Positions 1 to 8,964 of a stretch of DNA of 64,000 bases are shown here, piece by piece (the stretch's first letter is position 1; every line of letters begins with the position of its first letter). The stretch comes from Eubacteriales bacterium (GTDB lineage: Bacteria; Bacillota; Clostridia; Lachnospirales; Lachnospiraceae). The DNA is taken from contig JAUNSC010000010.1 in the NCBI GenBank assembly GCA_030539395.1, positions 1 to 64,000 of the forward strand, read 5' to 3'. A program made the position numbers and the translations under genes. The notes beneath the pieces were generated by a model. That model saw nothing but the letters and a program-made list of their open reading frames with translations, searched no databases and was not told the origin of the DNA.

Positions 1-422
1 AATATGTGGAAACAGAACCCGAGTATGTAGAGACAGAGTCTGAGTATGGGGAACCGGAAAATACAGGTCTTGGCCAGCAGATTGCAGATTATGCAGTACA
101 GTTTGTAGGTAATCCATATGTATATGGCGGAACAAGTCTGACAAACGGAACAGACTGTTCAGGATTCACACAATCAGTTCTTGCCAACTTTGGAATTTAT
201 ATTTCCAGAACTGCAGCTGACCAGTCTTACGGTGGAACTGCGGTAGACATGGGAAGCCTTCAGCCGGGTGACCTGATATTTTATGCAAGCGGTGGTTATG
301 TGGGACATGTTGCACTTTATATCGGCGGGGGACAGATTGTTCATGCCAGCACGGAAGAAACAGGAATCATCATTTCAAATTATGATTATTCTACACCTTA
401 TTGTGCAAGGAGATATTGGTAG
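1..422 (+). CDS. NlpC/P60 family cell-wall hydrolase (C-terminal part)
   Basis: This is the 3' end of a gene that starts before the window: the frame is open to base 1. The visible part begins with an acidic, repetitive linker (EYVETEPEYVETESEYGEPE) followed by an NlpC/P60 domain. The catalytic cysteine lies in GTDCSGF, the histidine in GHVALYIGGG, and a third polar residue in IVHAS. Enzymes of this family cut D-Glu-meso-DAP type bonds in peptidoglycan stem peptides outside the membrane. The linker probably joins the domain to N-terminal wall-binding or SH3 modules not seen here. A terminator follows 35 bases after the stop. The domain assignment is firm; the full architecture is unknown. Confidence 0.9.
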   Translation, partial: YVETEPEYVETESEYGEPENTGLGQQIADYAVQFVGNPYVYGGTSLTNGTDCSGFTQSVLANFGIYISRTAADQSYGGTAVDMGSLQPGDLIFYASGGYVGHVALYIGGGQIVHASTEETGIIISNYDYSTPYCARRYW

Positions 423-457
423 AAAAATTTTCAGCATCCTATAAAATAGTAAAAGAT

Positions 458-518
458 GGGACGCATATCAGAAATTCAATTTCAGAGAATTTCCGGTATG
501 CGTCCCGCTTATTTTTTT
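458..518 (+). terminator. Intrinsic terminator between the NlpC/P60 gene and aspS
   Basis: GGGACGCATA (458-467) pairs perfectly with TATGCGTCCC (497-506), and the loop holds a further GAAATT/AATTTC pairing. A T-rich run follows on the + strand (511-518), ending at the stop codon of the convergent aspS gene. Confidence 0.8.
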
Positions 519-2289
519 AGTCTTCTTTTTCTTCTTTCTTCGGCATTACGATCTGAATATGAACGTCATCCAGCTGCTTCTGTTCTACTTCTGCAGGAGC
601 ACCCATCATAATATCCTGTGCATTTTTGTTCATCGGGAAAGGAATGATCTCGCGAATGCTTTCTTCACCGGCAATCAGCATGACCATACGGTCAACGCCA
701 GGTGCAATACCTGCGTGTGGCGGAGCACCGTAGCAGAATGCGTTGTACATGGCAGGGAATTTTGCTTTTACATCATTTTCACCCAGACCAACCAGATTAA
801 ATGCTTTTACCATGATTTCAGGATCATGATTACGGACAGCGCCGGAAGAAAGCTCAACACCATTACATACCAGATCATACTGGTAAGCCAAAATGGAAAG
901 CGGATCCTGTTCTTCAAGGGCTTTCATTCCACCCTGAGGCATGGAAAACGGATTGTGGCAGAATTCCAGTTCACCGGATTCTTCACCGATCTCGTACATT
1001 GGGAAGTCTACGATCCAGCAGAATTCGTAGCAGTCGGTTTTCATATGGTTCGGGCAGGCGTTTCCAAGAACTTTGCGCAGTACGCCGGCTGTCTTCTGAG
1101 CAGCGAGTTTCTTTCCGGCAGTTACACCTACAAAATCCCCAGGCTGCAGGCCGAGAGCGGTGATAACCTGTTCTTTTCTTTCCTGCAGGAATTTGGATAT
1201 ACCGCCAACGAACTCACCGCCTGCATCCAGACGGAACCAGTATGCTTTATTTCCGCTCTGCACTTCTACATCTGCACAGAGTTTATCAATTACTTTACGC
1301 GTTCCTTCAAAACCGGATACGACAATTGCTTTTACAGTCTGGCCTTCAAAAGGTCCGAAACCGCAGTCAGCCATGCATTTTGTCGCATCCTGAACAAGAA
1401 GGTCAATACGAAGATCCGGTTTATCGCTTCCGTATTTTTCCATTGCATCCAGATAAGAGATCCGCTTAAACGGAGCAGTGGAAGCGGTGTGATATACACC
1501 GTATTTTGCAAAAATCGGCGGAAGGACATCTTCCAGAATTGCAAAGACATCTTCCTGGCCGGCAAATGCCATCTCCATATCCAGCTGATAAAATTCACCG
1601 GGAGAGCGGTCAGCTCTGGCATCCTCGTCACGGAAACACGGAGCAATCTGGAAATAGCGGTCAAAGCCGGAAGCCATCAAAAGCTGTTTAAACTGCTGTG
1701 GTGCCTGAGGCAGAGCATAAAACTTACCTGGATGATTTCTTGACGGAACAAGATAATCTCTGGCACCTTCCGGAGAAGAGCATGTCAGGATCGGAGTGGT
1801 GATCTCCATGAAATCATGAGCAGTCATGCTGGCACGCAGATCTGCAACGATATTGCTCCTGAGGGTGATACGCTGCTTTACTGCCGGATTTCTCAGATCC
1901 AGATAGCGATATTTCAGACGTGTGTTTTCATCTGCTTCTTTGGAGCGGTTGATCTGGAAAGGCAGTTCATTGTAGCGGCATTTTCCCAGCACTTCAATGC
2001 TTGTAGGAACCACTTCAATCTCACCTGTGGGAATAGCGGTGTTTTTGCTGGAACGTTCCCGAACTTCTCCCCAGATGGAAAGTGTGGATTCATAGTTTAC
2101 AGAATCAATGATGTTCATCATTTCTTCTGTTTCAATAACGACCTGTGTGATACCGTAATAATCTCTTAAAATCAGAAAGCCAAGATTTTTGCTGACTTTT
2201 CTGAGATTGTCATACCAACCTGTAATCTGTACTTTTGCGCCCACGTCGCTGATGCGAAGCGCGCCGCAAGTATGCGTTCTTCCCTGCAT
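517..2289 (-). CDS. aspS: Aspartyl-tRNA synthetase
   Basis: 590-residue class II aminoacyl-tRNA synthetase that charges tRNA-Asp in the cytoplasm. The order is that of bacterial AspRS: an N-terminal OB-fold anticodon-binding domain (about 1-110), the catalytic core with the motif 2 region FRDEDARADRSPGEF, the bacterial GAD insertion (about 290-430), and C-terminal motif 3 with GIAPGVDRMVMLIAG. Length is normal for the family. The start is set by AAAGGATGG upstream of ATG on the minus strand. It is transcribed alone from a promoter at 2363-2391. Whether the enzyme also charges tRNA-Asn (no gatCAB is visible in the window) cannot be told from this sequence. Confidence 0.98.
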   Translation of the reverse strand: MQGRTHTCGALRISDVGAKVQITGWYDNLRKVSKNLGFLILRDYYGITQVVIETEEMMNIIDSVNYESTLSIWGEVRERSSKNTAIPTGEIEVVPTSIEVLGKCRYNELPFQINRSKEADENTRLKYRYLDLRNPAVKQRITLRSNIVADLRASMTAHDFMEITTPILTCSSPEGARDYLVPSRNHPGKFYALPQAPQQFKQLLMASGFDRYFQIAPCFRDEDARADRSPGEFYQLDMEMAFAGQEDVFAILEDVLPPIFAKYGVYHTASTAPFKRISYLDAMEKYGSDKPDLRIDLLVQDATKCMADCGFGPFEGQTVKAIVVSGFEGTRKVIDKLCADVEVQSGNKAYWFRLDAGGEFVGGISKFLQERKEQVITALGLQPGDFVGVTAGKKLAAQKTAGVLRKVLGNACPNHMKTDCYEFCWIVDFPMYEIGEESGELEFCHNPFSMPQGGMKALEEQDPLSILAYQYDLVCNGVELSSGAVRNHDPEIMVKAFNLVGLGENDVKAKFPAMYNAFCYGAPPHAGIAPGVDRMVMLIAGEESIREIIPFPMNKNAQDIMMGAPAEVEQKQLDDVHIQIVMPKKEEKED

Positions 2290-2362
2290 AGTAATTTACC
2301 ATCCTTTTTTCATATCCGCAGTGTGTTTTCAAATCCGGGCACTGCTCAATATATTCGCGTAT

Positions 2363-2391
2363 ATTATACTATCCGCATCTTTGTAAGTCAA
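2363..2391 (-). promoter_or_regulatory. Sigma-A type promoter of aspS
   Basis: On the minus strand, TTGACT (2391-2386) and a perfect TATAAT (2368-2363) are separated by 17 bases. Transcription would start near 2356, about 67 bases before the aspS start codon. Confidence 0.75.
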
Positions 2392-2450
2392 CGCCGTGAA
2401 AATTTATTTTTGATTTTTAATAAGGCTTTTAATAAGGAAGGGGAAGACTC

Positions 2451-2480
2451 TTGACATCAAATACACTGATGGCATATAAT
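2451..2480 (+). promoter_or_regulatory. Sigma-A type promoter of the mntP riboswitch transcript
   Basis: Perfect TTGACA (2451-2456) and TATAAT (2475-2480) with an 18-base spacer lie directly before the riboswitch aptamer. Confidence 0.85.
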
Positions 2481-2481
2481 A

Positions 2482-2561
2482 TCAGCAATTAAGGGAGTAA
2501 TCGGCGCATAGCGCGGCATGCCAACATACTGGTTTGAGACCTGGTTTGCCTTAATTGATGA
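2482..2561 (+). promoter_or_regulatory. yybP-ykoY manganese riboswitch
   Basis: Closing helix P1 is CAATTAAGG (2486-2494) with CCTTAATTG (2549-2557), extended by TCA/TGA outside one mismatch. Inside lie the conserved blocks of the yybP-ykoY class: GGGAGTA (2493-2499), CCAACATACTGG (2521-2532) and ACCTGGTTTGCC (2539-2550). In this family Mn2+ binding favours expression of manganese exporters, which fits the mntP gene downstream. The terminator at 2622-2654 is the likely expression platform. Confidence 0.88.
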
Positions 2562-2621
2562 GACTTAAGGACAGCGGATAGCTGTGTCTGTCTCATGTAC
2601 TTCCCAAATACGGTAATGATT

Positions 2622-2654
2622 CAGGCATAATGCTATGCCTGATATTTTTTTCTT
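2622..2654 (+). terminator. Riboswitch-controlled terminator upstream of mntP
   Basis: CAGGCATA (2622-2629), loop ATGC, TATGCCTG (2634-2641), then a T-rich run. It lies between the Mn aptamer and the mntP ribosome-binding site, so it is probably the switched element. An ATG at 2630 falls inside this hairpin and is not a credible start. Confidence 0.75.
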
Positions 2655-2671
2655 TTTCAGGAGGACATGAG

Positions 2672-3262
2672 ATGGGATTATTGGAACTATTGCTGTTGTC
2701 GGCAGGATTGGCCATGGATGCTTTTGCAGTGTCTGTCTGTAAGGGCCTGTCACAGAAAAAAGTAACTCTGAAAGCGATGCTGGTCTGTGGTATCTGGTTT
2801 GGGATTTTTCAGGCATTGATGCCTGCGGCAGGTTATCTTCTTGGAGTACAGCTTTCCGGATATGTGACGGAAATTACTCCATGGATTGCATTTGCCCTGC
2901 TGGCAGTCATCGGTGGGAATATGGTGCGGGAAGCTCTTTCTGAAGAGACGGAGAGCGAGATAAACGCTTCCCTCTGTGCTAAAGTTATGTTTGCCATGGC
3001 AGTTGCTACCAGCATCGATGCACTGGCGGTGGGAGTGACGTTTGCCTGTGTTCCGGTGAAAGTGTTTGCAAAAGCGGGCAGAACGGTCAATACATTGTTT
3101 GGCGTGGGATGCATCGGTATTATTACGTTCCTGATTTCCTGTATAGGAGTAAAAATAGGCGGTGTTTTCGGATCAAAATATGAAAAGAAGGCAGAACTTG
3201 CAGGAGGGATCATTCTGGTCTGTCTTGGCCTTAAAATTCTGATAGAACATTTAATATTATAA
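2672..3262 (+). CDS. mntP: Manganese efflux pump MntP
   Basis: 196-residue integral membrane protein of the MntP (DUF204) family, which exports Mn2+. About six hydrophobic segments are visible. The family's key acidic positions are present: Asp16 in AMDAFAVSVCKG and a second in the repeat-like TSIDALAVGVTF. The start is ATG 2672, because AGGAGG at 2659-2664 sits seven bases before it; the upstream in-frame ATG lies inside the terminator hairpin. Control by the Mn riboswitch at 2482-2561 supports the assignment. Single-gene transcript, with threonine aldolase following after 41 bases. Confidence 0.95.
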   Translation: MGLLELLLLSAGLAMDAFAVSVCKGLSQKKVTLKAMLVCGIWFGIFQALMPAAGYLLGVQLSGYVTEITPWIAFALLAVIGGNMVREALSEETESEINASLCAKVMFAMAVATSIDALAVGVTFACVPVKVFAKAGRTVNTLFGVGCIGIITFLISCIGVKIGGVFGSKYEKKAELAGGIILVCLGLKILIEHLIL

Positions 3263-3303
3263 AATATGGCATCGGATGCCGGAAAAAGCGAGGAGATATA
3301 CAT

Positions 3304-4338
3304 ATGATTTCGTTTGAGTGTGATTATGCGGAAGGGGCGCATGAAGCCGTCCTGAAAAGACTGATGGAGACAAATATGGAGCAGCTGCCGGGATATGGAT
3401 GCGATTCATATTGTGAAAGCGCCAGGAAAAAAATCCGAAAAGCCTGCGGATGTCCGGATGCGGATGTCTTTTTTCTGATGGGAGGAACGCAGACAAATGC
3501 GGTAGTGATCAGAACAATGCTTGCCCAGTATGAAGGTGTACTTGCGGCAGCGACAGGGCATATTGGAGTTCATGAAGCCGGGGCAATAGAGTATACGGGA
3601 CATAAGGTGCTGGAACTTCCGCAGCATTTGGGAAAGATTGATGCGGCAGAACTGGAAGATTATTTAAAAAGCTTTTTTGCGGATGAAAATCATGAACATA
3701 TGGTATTTCCGGGAATGGTCTACATTTCTTTTCCTACGGAATATGGAACATTGTATACTAAAAAAGAGCTGACGGAAATTTCCGGTGTCTGCAGGAAGTA
3801 TGAAATTCCACTGTATATAGACGGAGCACGTCTGGGCTATGGCCTGACATCGAAGGCAAATGATGTGTCTTTGCCGGAACTGGCATCTCTTTGCGATGCA
3901 TTTTACATCGGCGGCACAAAGGTCGGAGCACTGTGTGGTGAAGCAGTGATTTTCCCGAAAGGAAATTCACCGAAACACTTTATGACCATGGTGAAGCAGC
4001 ATGGTGCAATGCTTGCCAAAGCGCGCCTGATCGGAGTGCAGTTTGATGCTCTTTTTACAGATAATCTGTATTTTAAAATCAGCCGTCATGCAAATGAGAT
4101 GGCGGAAAAAATGAAAAAAGGATTTGCAGAAGCAGGCTGCAGGTTTTTGCTTGACTCCCCCACAAACCAGCAGTTTCTCATTCTGGAGAACAGCCGGATG
4201 GAGGAATTAAAAAAGAAGGCAGCGTTCAGTTTCTGGGAAGTTGTAGATGAAAAACACACGGCAGTGCGCTTTGCCTCAAGCTGGGCTACCACAGAAGAAA
4301 ATGTGGATAAATTGTTGGAAATTGTGAAAAAAATGTAG
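3304..4338 (+). CDS. ltaE: Low-specificity threonine aldolase / beta-eliminating lyase family
   Basis: 344-residue fold-type I PLP enzyme. Family members cleave L-threonine or L-allo-threonine to glycine and acetaldehyde. The cofactor-binding lysine is Lys206 in YIGGTKVGALCGEA. The conserved Asp and Arg that hold the cofactor and substrate are in YIDGARLGYGL, and MGGTQTNAVV near residue 60 forms the phosphate-binding turn. A GAGGAGATATAC leader gives the start. It is close behind mntP but on a transcript that need not depend on the riboswitch. Stereospecificity, and the alternative of a related beta-eliminating lyase, cannot be settled from sequence. Confidence 0.88.
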   Translation: MISFECDYAEGAHEAVLKRLMETNMEQLPGYGCDSYCESARKKIRKACGCPDADVFFLMGGTQTNAVVIRTMLAQYEGVLAAATGHIGVHEAGAIEYTGHKVLELPQHLGKIDAAELEDYLKSFFADENHEHMVFPGMVYISFPTEYGTLYTKKELTEISGVCRKYEIPLYIDGARLGYGLTSKANDVSLPELASLCDAFYIGGTKVGALCGEAVIFPKGNSPKHFMTMVKQHGAMLAKARLIGVQFDALFTDNLYFKISRHANEMAEKMKKGFAEAGCRFLLDSPTNQQFLILENSRMEELKKKAAFSFWEVVDEKHTAVRFASSWATTEENVDKLLEIVKKM

Positions 4339-4350
4339 CATGGGAAAACC

Positions 4351-5133
4351 CTACGGGATTGATTTTCGATAAGCCAGAGGGCTCATACCCATTGCCGCGT
4401 GAAATGCGCGGTTAAAGCTGCGCTGGCTGGAAAAACCGGCCTCTTCCCAGATGTGTGCAAGAGGCTTCTGGGACATATGCATGGCTTCGGCAGCATATTC
4501 TACACGCAGATAATTCAGGTACTGAGGAAAGCTTATATGGAGTTTTTCTGAAAAAGTATGGGATAGATAATATTTATTTACATGTAAAGCTTTTGCAAGA
4601 GTATCCAGGGACAAGGGTTCCCGGAAATGTTCTGTCATATAATGGACCAGCTGATAAGTGAGACCCTCACTTTTTGGCTGGTTTTCTTCTGTTAATTCCA
4701 ACATGGGAAGGATGAGGGTGAGGATTACCTGAATCCATGCGGAGCCGAGCCCCGGATTTTTTTGCATATCCAGTGTGTATATCCGCTCAATGGCAAGACG
4801 GACATCATCCGGCACGGAAGCTTTTGGCAGCCAGGGGCGTCCAGGACGGAATTTCTGAAGGGTATACTGGAGAGAACCGGCCAGATTCGGATCAAAGATC
4901 AAAAGCCAGAGACGGTTATGGCCTGTGGCATGGTAGCTGTGAATCTGTTCCGGAAAGATAATGGCGCAGTCTCCCTGTTTCATGTTATACACGGTGCCTT
5001 CGATGGAAATCTGTGTTTCCCCTTCTATAATATAAAGAAATTCTGTATGTGAATGAAGATGTTCAGGAAAAGAGAGCTGTTCATTTATTGAGATACGCAG
5101 CTTTCCTTCTTGTTTCTCGTAAAACGGATTCAT
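4351..5133 (-). CDS. AraC family transcriptional regulator with cupin sensor
   Basis: 260 residues. An N-terminal cupin (HSHTEFLYIIEGE, then GDCAIIFPEQIHSY) would bind a small ligand, probably a sugar. The C-terminal double helix-turn-helix (about 160-257) includes LSLDTLAKALHVNKYYLSHT and the typical second helix AGFSSQRSFNRAFHAAMGMS. The start follows AAAAGGAGATAG. It is divergent from the GH120 xylosidase at 5285 across a 151-base region, so it is the likely activator of the xylan locus. The inducer is unknown. Confidence 0.88.
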   Translation of the reverse strand: MNPFYEKQEGKLRISINEQLSFPEHLHSHTEFLYIIEGETQISIEGTVYNMKQGDCAIIFPEQIHSYHATGHNRLWLLIFDPNLAGSLQYTLQKFRPGRPWLPKASVPDDVRLAIERIYTLDMQKNPGLGSAWIQVILTLILPMLELTEENQPKSEGLTYQLVHYMTEHFREPLSLDTLAKALHVNKYYLSHTFSEKLHISFPQYLNYLRVEYAAEAMHMSQKPLAHIWEEAGFSSQRSFNRAFHAAMGMSPLAYRKSIP

Positions 5134-5284
5134 AAATCTATCTCCTTTTAAGACCGCAATATTTGGCTGAAATTACTGATGTTTTGTCCATAATTATAAC
5201 TGAGACTGTGATAAGATTCAAGTATGTGAAAGGAATATCTGTAAGGGACGGATATTTACAGATTTCAGGTGAGGAGGGTTTAAC

Positions 5285-7291
5285 ATGAAGTATTACGTAT
5301 CTGCGAAAGCCAAAAGAGGTGGAGACGGTTCTGAGAAAAAACCGTTTCAAACCATCAGTGAGGCAGCAAAAATTGCAGCTGCAGGGGATGAAGTAATTGT
5401 GGCACCCGGAGTATACCGGGAATACGTAAATCCGCAAAATGCAGGAGAAGAGGGAAATCCCATTGTTTACCGTTCAGAAGTGCCTGGCGCAGCGGTAATC
5501 ACCGGGGCAGAGGAAGTAAAGAACTGGGAGAAAAAAGAAGGAAATGTATGGGCGGCACGAATTCCAAACGGCATTTTTGGAGAATATAATCCTTATACGG
5601 TACTTGTAAAAGGAGACTGGTATGATGAAACGATCAAGCCGGTTCATACAGGCGAGGTTTATCTGAATGGAAAAGCCATGTATGAGGCTGTTACAATGGA
5701 TAAGGTAATAAATCCGGAAGTTGACAATACATCATGGGAGCCGGAAAAAACTGTATTTACATGGTATACGGAGCAGGATGGCAATGATACGGTTATTTAT
5801 GCTAATTTTCAGGGGGCTGATCCAAATGCGGAAAATGTAGAGATCAATGTCCGCAGGAACTGTTTTTATCCGGATAAGACAGGAGTAAATTACATTACGC
5901 TTTCTGGTTTTGTGGTAAAACAGGCTGCTACCCAGTGGGCACCGCCAACTGCATATCAGGAAGGTATGGTGGGACCGCACTGGTCTAAGGGATGGATCAT
6001 TGAGGACTGTGAAATCTCTGATTCCAGATGTTCAGGAATTTCTCTTGGAAAATATCTTCAGCCGGAAAATGAGAATAAGTGGACCACAAAATGGTATAAA
6101 GACGGCACACAGACAGAGAGAGATGCTATCTGTCAGGCACAGCTGGAAGGCTGGACAAAAGAAAATATCGGTCATCATATTGTGCGTCGGTGTAATATTC
6201 ACGACTGCGGACAGACGGGTATTGTAGGCCATCTGGGAGGAGTTTTTTCGATCATAGAGGATAATCATATCCATCATATTAATAATAAGCAGGATCTGGC
6301 AGGAGCAGAGATCGGAGGAATTAAAATGCATGCGGCAATTGATGTTATCTACCGCCGCAATCATATTCATCACTGTACACGCGGACTGTGGCTTGACTGG
6401 CAGGCACAGGGAACCCGTGTGACCGGAAATCTGTTTCATGATAATGTTCCGCCAAAAGGAACGGTTATCAGTAATTCGCTGGCCCTGGCAGAAGATATTT
6501 TCATTGAAGTATCTCATGGCCCGACACTGATTGATAATAACCTTCTGCTGTCTAACTGTGCATGTCGTATCAGTACGCAGGGAATTGCACTGGTACATAA
6601 TTTGATTGCAGGTTCGTTTACCTGGGTAGGAGACGGTACAGATAATGGGGCGCAGAGCTTGCCGTCTAACCGTTATACACCGTATCATGTACCTCATCGA
6701 ACAGAAGTGGCAGGGTTTATGACTATTTTGCACGGTGATGCCCGTTTCTATAATAATATTTTTGTGCAGCAGGCTGTTCGCGAGGATCTGGAAAAATATT
6801 CCAGAGAGAACAATTATATAGAACAGTACCAGTATGTCTGCGGCACAAAGCCATATGACGGATATCCGACAGAAGAAGAGTGGAAGGCTCAGTTTACGGC
6901 AAAATCCATTGTCAGTCATGGGCAGAAAGATTTTTACTATGACCATATGCCGGTATATACAGGCGGCAATGTATATTTCAACGGAGCGCAGCCCTGTGAT
7001 AAGGAAGTGAATTGCGTGGTAGATACAGAGCACCAGATTCGATGGGAGCTGAAAGAAGCAGATGGAGAGATGAAGCTTGAGACAAATCTTTATGAGTATG
7101 TTCCCAGGTTTGCAACTCCGTTTATATCCACAGAATACCTGGGAGAGGCCTTTGAACCGGAACAAAGATTTGAGAATCCGGATGGTACACCAATTTTCTT
7201 TGACGCAGATTATGCAGGTGCCCACAGAGGAATCCGCCCGCTGTCAGGACCGTTTGAGAGCAGGGAAACAGCAGAAAGTGTATTATTCTAA
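5285..7291 (+). CDS. GH120 family beta-xylosidase
   Basis: 668 residues with the right-handed parallel beta-helix pattern of GH120 (asparagine-rich turns such as IVRRCNIHDCGQTG and YRRNHIHHC). Characterised GH120 members release xylose from xylo-oligosaccharides using an Asp nucleophile and a Glu acid/base. By motif these are Asp371 in LWLDWQAQG and Glu408 in IFIEVSHGP. No signal peptide is present, so it acts in the cytoplasm on imported sugars. The start is ATG after GAGGAGGG. It leads a GH43-AraC-DUF624 series. The Asp-Glu spacing (37) is longer than the 23 I remember for characterised members, because of an inserted loop around residues 388-402. Confidence 0.85.
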   Translation: MKYYVSAKAKRGGDGSEKKPFQTISEAAKIAAAGDEVIVAPGVYREYVNPQNAGEEGNPIVYRSEVPGAAVITGAEEVKNWEKKEGNVWAARIPNGIFGEYNPYTVLVKGDWYDETIKPVHTGEVYLNGKAMYEAVTMDKVINPEVDNTSWEPEKTVFTWYTEQDGNDTVIYANFQGADPNAENVEINVRRNCFYPDKTGVNYITLSGFVVKQAATQWAPPTAYQEGMVGPHWSKGWIIEDCEISDSRCSGISLGKYLQPENENKWTTKWYKDGTQTERDAICQAQLEGWTKENIGHHIVRRCNIHDCGQTGIVGHLGGVFSIIEDNHIHHINNKQDLAGAEIGGIKMHAAIDVIYRRNHIHHCTRGLWLDWQAQGTRVTGNLFHDNVPPKGTVISNSLALAEDIFIEVSHGPTLIDNNLLLSNCACRISTQGIALVHNLIAGSFTWVGDGTDNGAQSLPSNRYTPYHVPHRTEVAGFMTILHGDARFYNNIFVQQAVREDLEKYSRENNYIEQYQYVCGTKPYDGYPTEEEWKAQFTAKSIVSHGQKDFYYDHMPVYTGGNVYFNGAQPCDKEVNCVVDTEHQIRWELKEADGEMKLETNLYEYVPRFATPFISTEYLGEAFEPEQRFENPDGTPIFFDADYAGAHRGIRPLSGPFESRETAESVLF

Positions 7292-7303
7292 ATGTAAACC
7301 GGC

Positions 7304-7339
7304 GAAAGGGGCAGAAGAAGTCTGCCCCTTTCATATTTT
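7304..7339 (+). terminator. Intercistronic hairpin between GH120 and GH43
   Basis: GAAAGGGGCAGA (7304-7315) and TCTGCCCCTTTC (7321-7332) form a perfect 12-bp stem with a 5-base loop, followed by ATATTTT. The short T-run suggests partial termination or mRNA 3'-end protection within the operon rather than full termination. Confidence 0.6.
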
Positions 7340-7359
7340 GAGAGAAGGAGAGATGAACT

Positions 7360-8964
7360 ATGAAGGTACAAAATCCCATTTTGACTGGTTTTAATCCGGA
7401 TCCGTCCATTTTACGCGTGGGTGAAGATTATTATATTGCCACCTCGACTTTTGAATGGTTTCCGGGGGTGCAGATACATCATTCTAAAAATCTGAAAGAC
7501 TGGGAACTGATCTGTCATCCTCTTACCAGAGTATCCCAGCTTGATATGGGCGGCGTAATGAATTCCGGGGGTATATGGGCGCCCTGTCTGTCCTGGGATG
7601 GGGAACAGTTTTATCTGATTTATACGAATGTGCTTACAAATGGCGGGGTGTTTATGGATCCCGAGAACTATCTGGTGACAGCACCGGATATTATGGGACC
7701 CTGGTCAGACCCGGTATTTTTGAATGCCAGTGGATTTGATCCGTCGCTGTATCATGACGGGGACGGAAAAAAGTGGCTGGTAAATATGCGCTATGATTAT
7801 AGAAGCAATAATAAATTTTCCGGTATTGTCCTGCAGGAATATTCCGCAGAGGAAAAGAAACTGATCGGAAAGCCGCAGCTGATCACTAAGGGAACAAAAA
7901 CAGGAACTACAGAGGGACCGCATCTCTATAAAAAAGATGGATGGTATTATCTGATGCTGGCAGAGGGCGGTACAGGCTACGAGCATGCCATGACCATGCA
8001 GAGGAGCCGCTGCATTGAAGGACCGTATGAGGACTCGCCATATAATCCTGTGATCACGTCTGCAGGGCATGAGGAACTGGTTATTCAGAAGGCGGGACAT
8101 GCCAGCCTTACAGATACAGTAAATGGCGAATGGTATATTGTGCATCTTTGCGGAAGACCGGTGGGAGCAGGCCGAAGCTGTATTCTGGGCAGAGAAACGG
8201 CGCTTCAGAAGGTGGTATGGACTCAGGATGGATGGCTGAGACTGGACAGTGGCAAACATACACCGGAAGAGTATGCTGAGATAGAAGATGCACCGTCAGT
8301 TCCGGTAAGCAAAGATATGAAAGAAGACTTTGACAAAAACAATTGGAGCATTCATTTGAATTCTCTGCGAAGGCCCCTTGGAAAACTTGCGTCTCTGACT
8401 GAAAGACCGGGATATCTGCGGCTGTATGGCGGGGATTCACTGCAGTCAAAGTATTCTCAGAGCATGCTGGCACGCAGGCAGCAGGCTTTCTATACAGAAA
8501 CAGTTACAAAGATAGACTTTCAGCCGGAATCTTTTCAGCAGCTTGCGGGCCTTGTTTATTATTATGATACTATCAGTTTCTACTACTGTCATATTACCCG
8601 GGATGAGGAAAAGGGGCGTGTATTAAACGTCATGGCTTCTGTTTTGGACCAAAAATTTTTTCCAATCGGGCACGGGATCGGTATTCCGGAAGAAGGGGAA
8701 ATATGGCTGAAACTGAAAACGATGAAAGAGACGGCACAATTTTATTATTCGCTGGATGGAAAACATTATGAAGAGGCAGGGCCGGTGCTGGATGCTTCTG
8801 CTTTGTCTGACGATTATTACCAGAAAATAGGAGAATGGCGTTTTACAGGTGCATTTGTTGGCATTTGCTGTCAGGATCTGGACCGTAAAACTGCACATGC
8901 AGACTTTGATTTTCTGTACTATACAGAAAACGAAAAAGAAAAAGAAAGTGATCAGCATGAATGA
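7360..8964 (+). CDS. GH43 beta-xylosidase / arabinofuranosidase
   Basis: 534-residue enzyme of the XynB-like GH43 type: a five-bladed propeller catalytic domain (about 1-310) followed by a C-terminal beta-sandwich that shapes the active site. The expected acidic triad is visible: Asp14 (base, FNPDPSI), Asp127 (SGFDPSLYHD) and Glu185 (acid, TEGPHLYKKDGWYY). Such enzymes remove xylose, sometimes arabinose, from the non-reducing ends of xylo-oligosaccharides. No signal peptide. It overlaps the next gene by eight bases. A second, divergent-type paralogue lies at 18325-19971. Confidence 0.9.
   Translation: MKVQNPILTGFNPDPSILRVGEDYYIATSTFEWFPGVQIHHSKNLKDWELICHPLTRVSQLDMGGVMNSGGIWAPCLSWDGEQFYLIYTNVLTNGGVFMDPENYLVTAPDIMGPWSDPVFLNASGFDPSLYHDGDGKKWLVNMRYDYRSNNKFSGIVLQEYSAEEKKLIGKPQLITKGTKTGTTEGPHLYKKDGWYYLMLAEGGTGYEHAMTMQRSRCIEGPYEDSPYNPVITSAGHEELVIQKAGHASLTDTVNGEWYIVHLCGRPVGAGRSCILGRETALQKVVWTQDGWLRLDSGKHTPEEYAEIEDAPSVPVSKDMKEDFDKNNWSIHLNSLRRPLGKLASLTERPGYLRLYGGDSLQSKYSQSMLARRQQAFYTETVTKIDFQPESFQQLAGLVYYYDTISFYYCHITRDEEKGRVLNVMASVLDQKFFPIGHGIGIPEEGEIWLKLKTMKETAQFYYSLDGKHYEEAGPVLDASALSDDYYQKIGEWRFTGAFVGICCQDLDRKTAHADFDFLYYTENEKEKESDQHE

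Noticed and set aside
559..1743. Long open frame of 394 codons on the + strand inside aspS
   Set aside because: Exact antisense shadow of a complete, well-conserved AspRS; no ribosome-binding site and cysteine/phenylalanine-rich nonsense protein.
2630..2671. Upstream ATG of mntP
   Set aside because: Within the terminator hairpin of the riboswitch and without a ribosome-binding site.
6032..7225. Open frame of 397 codons on the minus strand within GH120
   Set aside because: Shadow of the GH120 gene; composition is not protein-like and no domain is seen.
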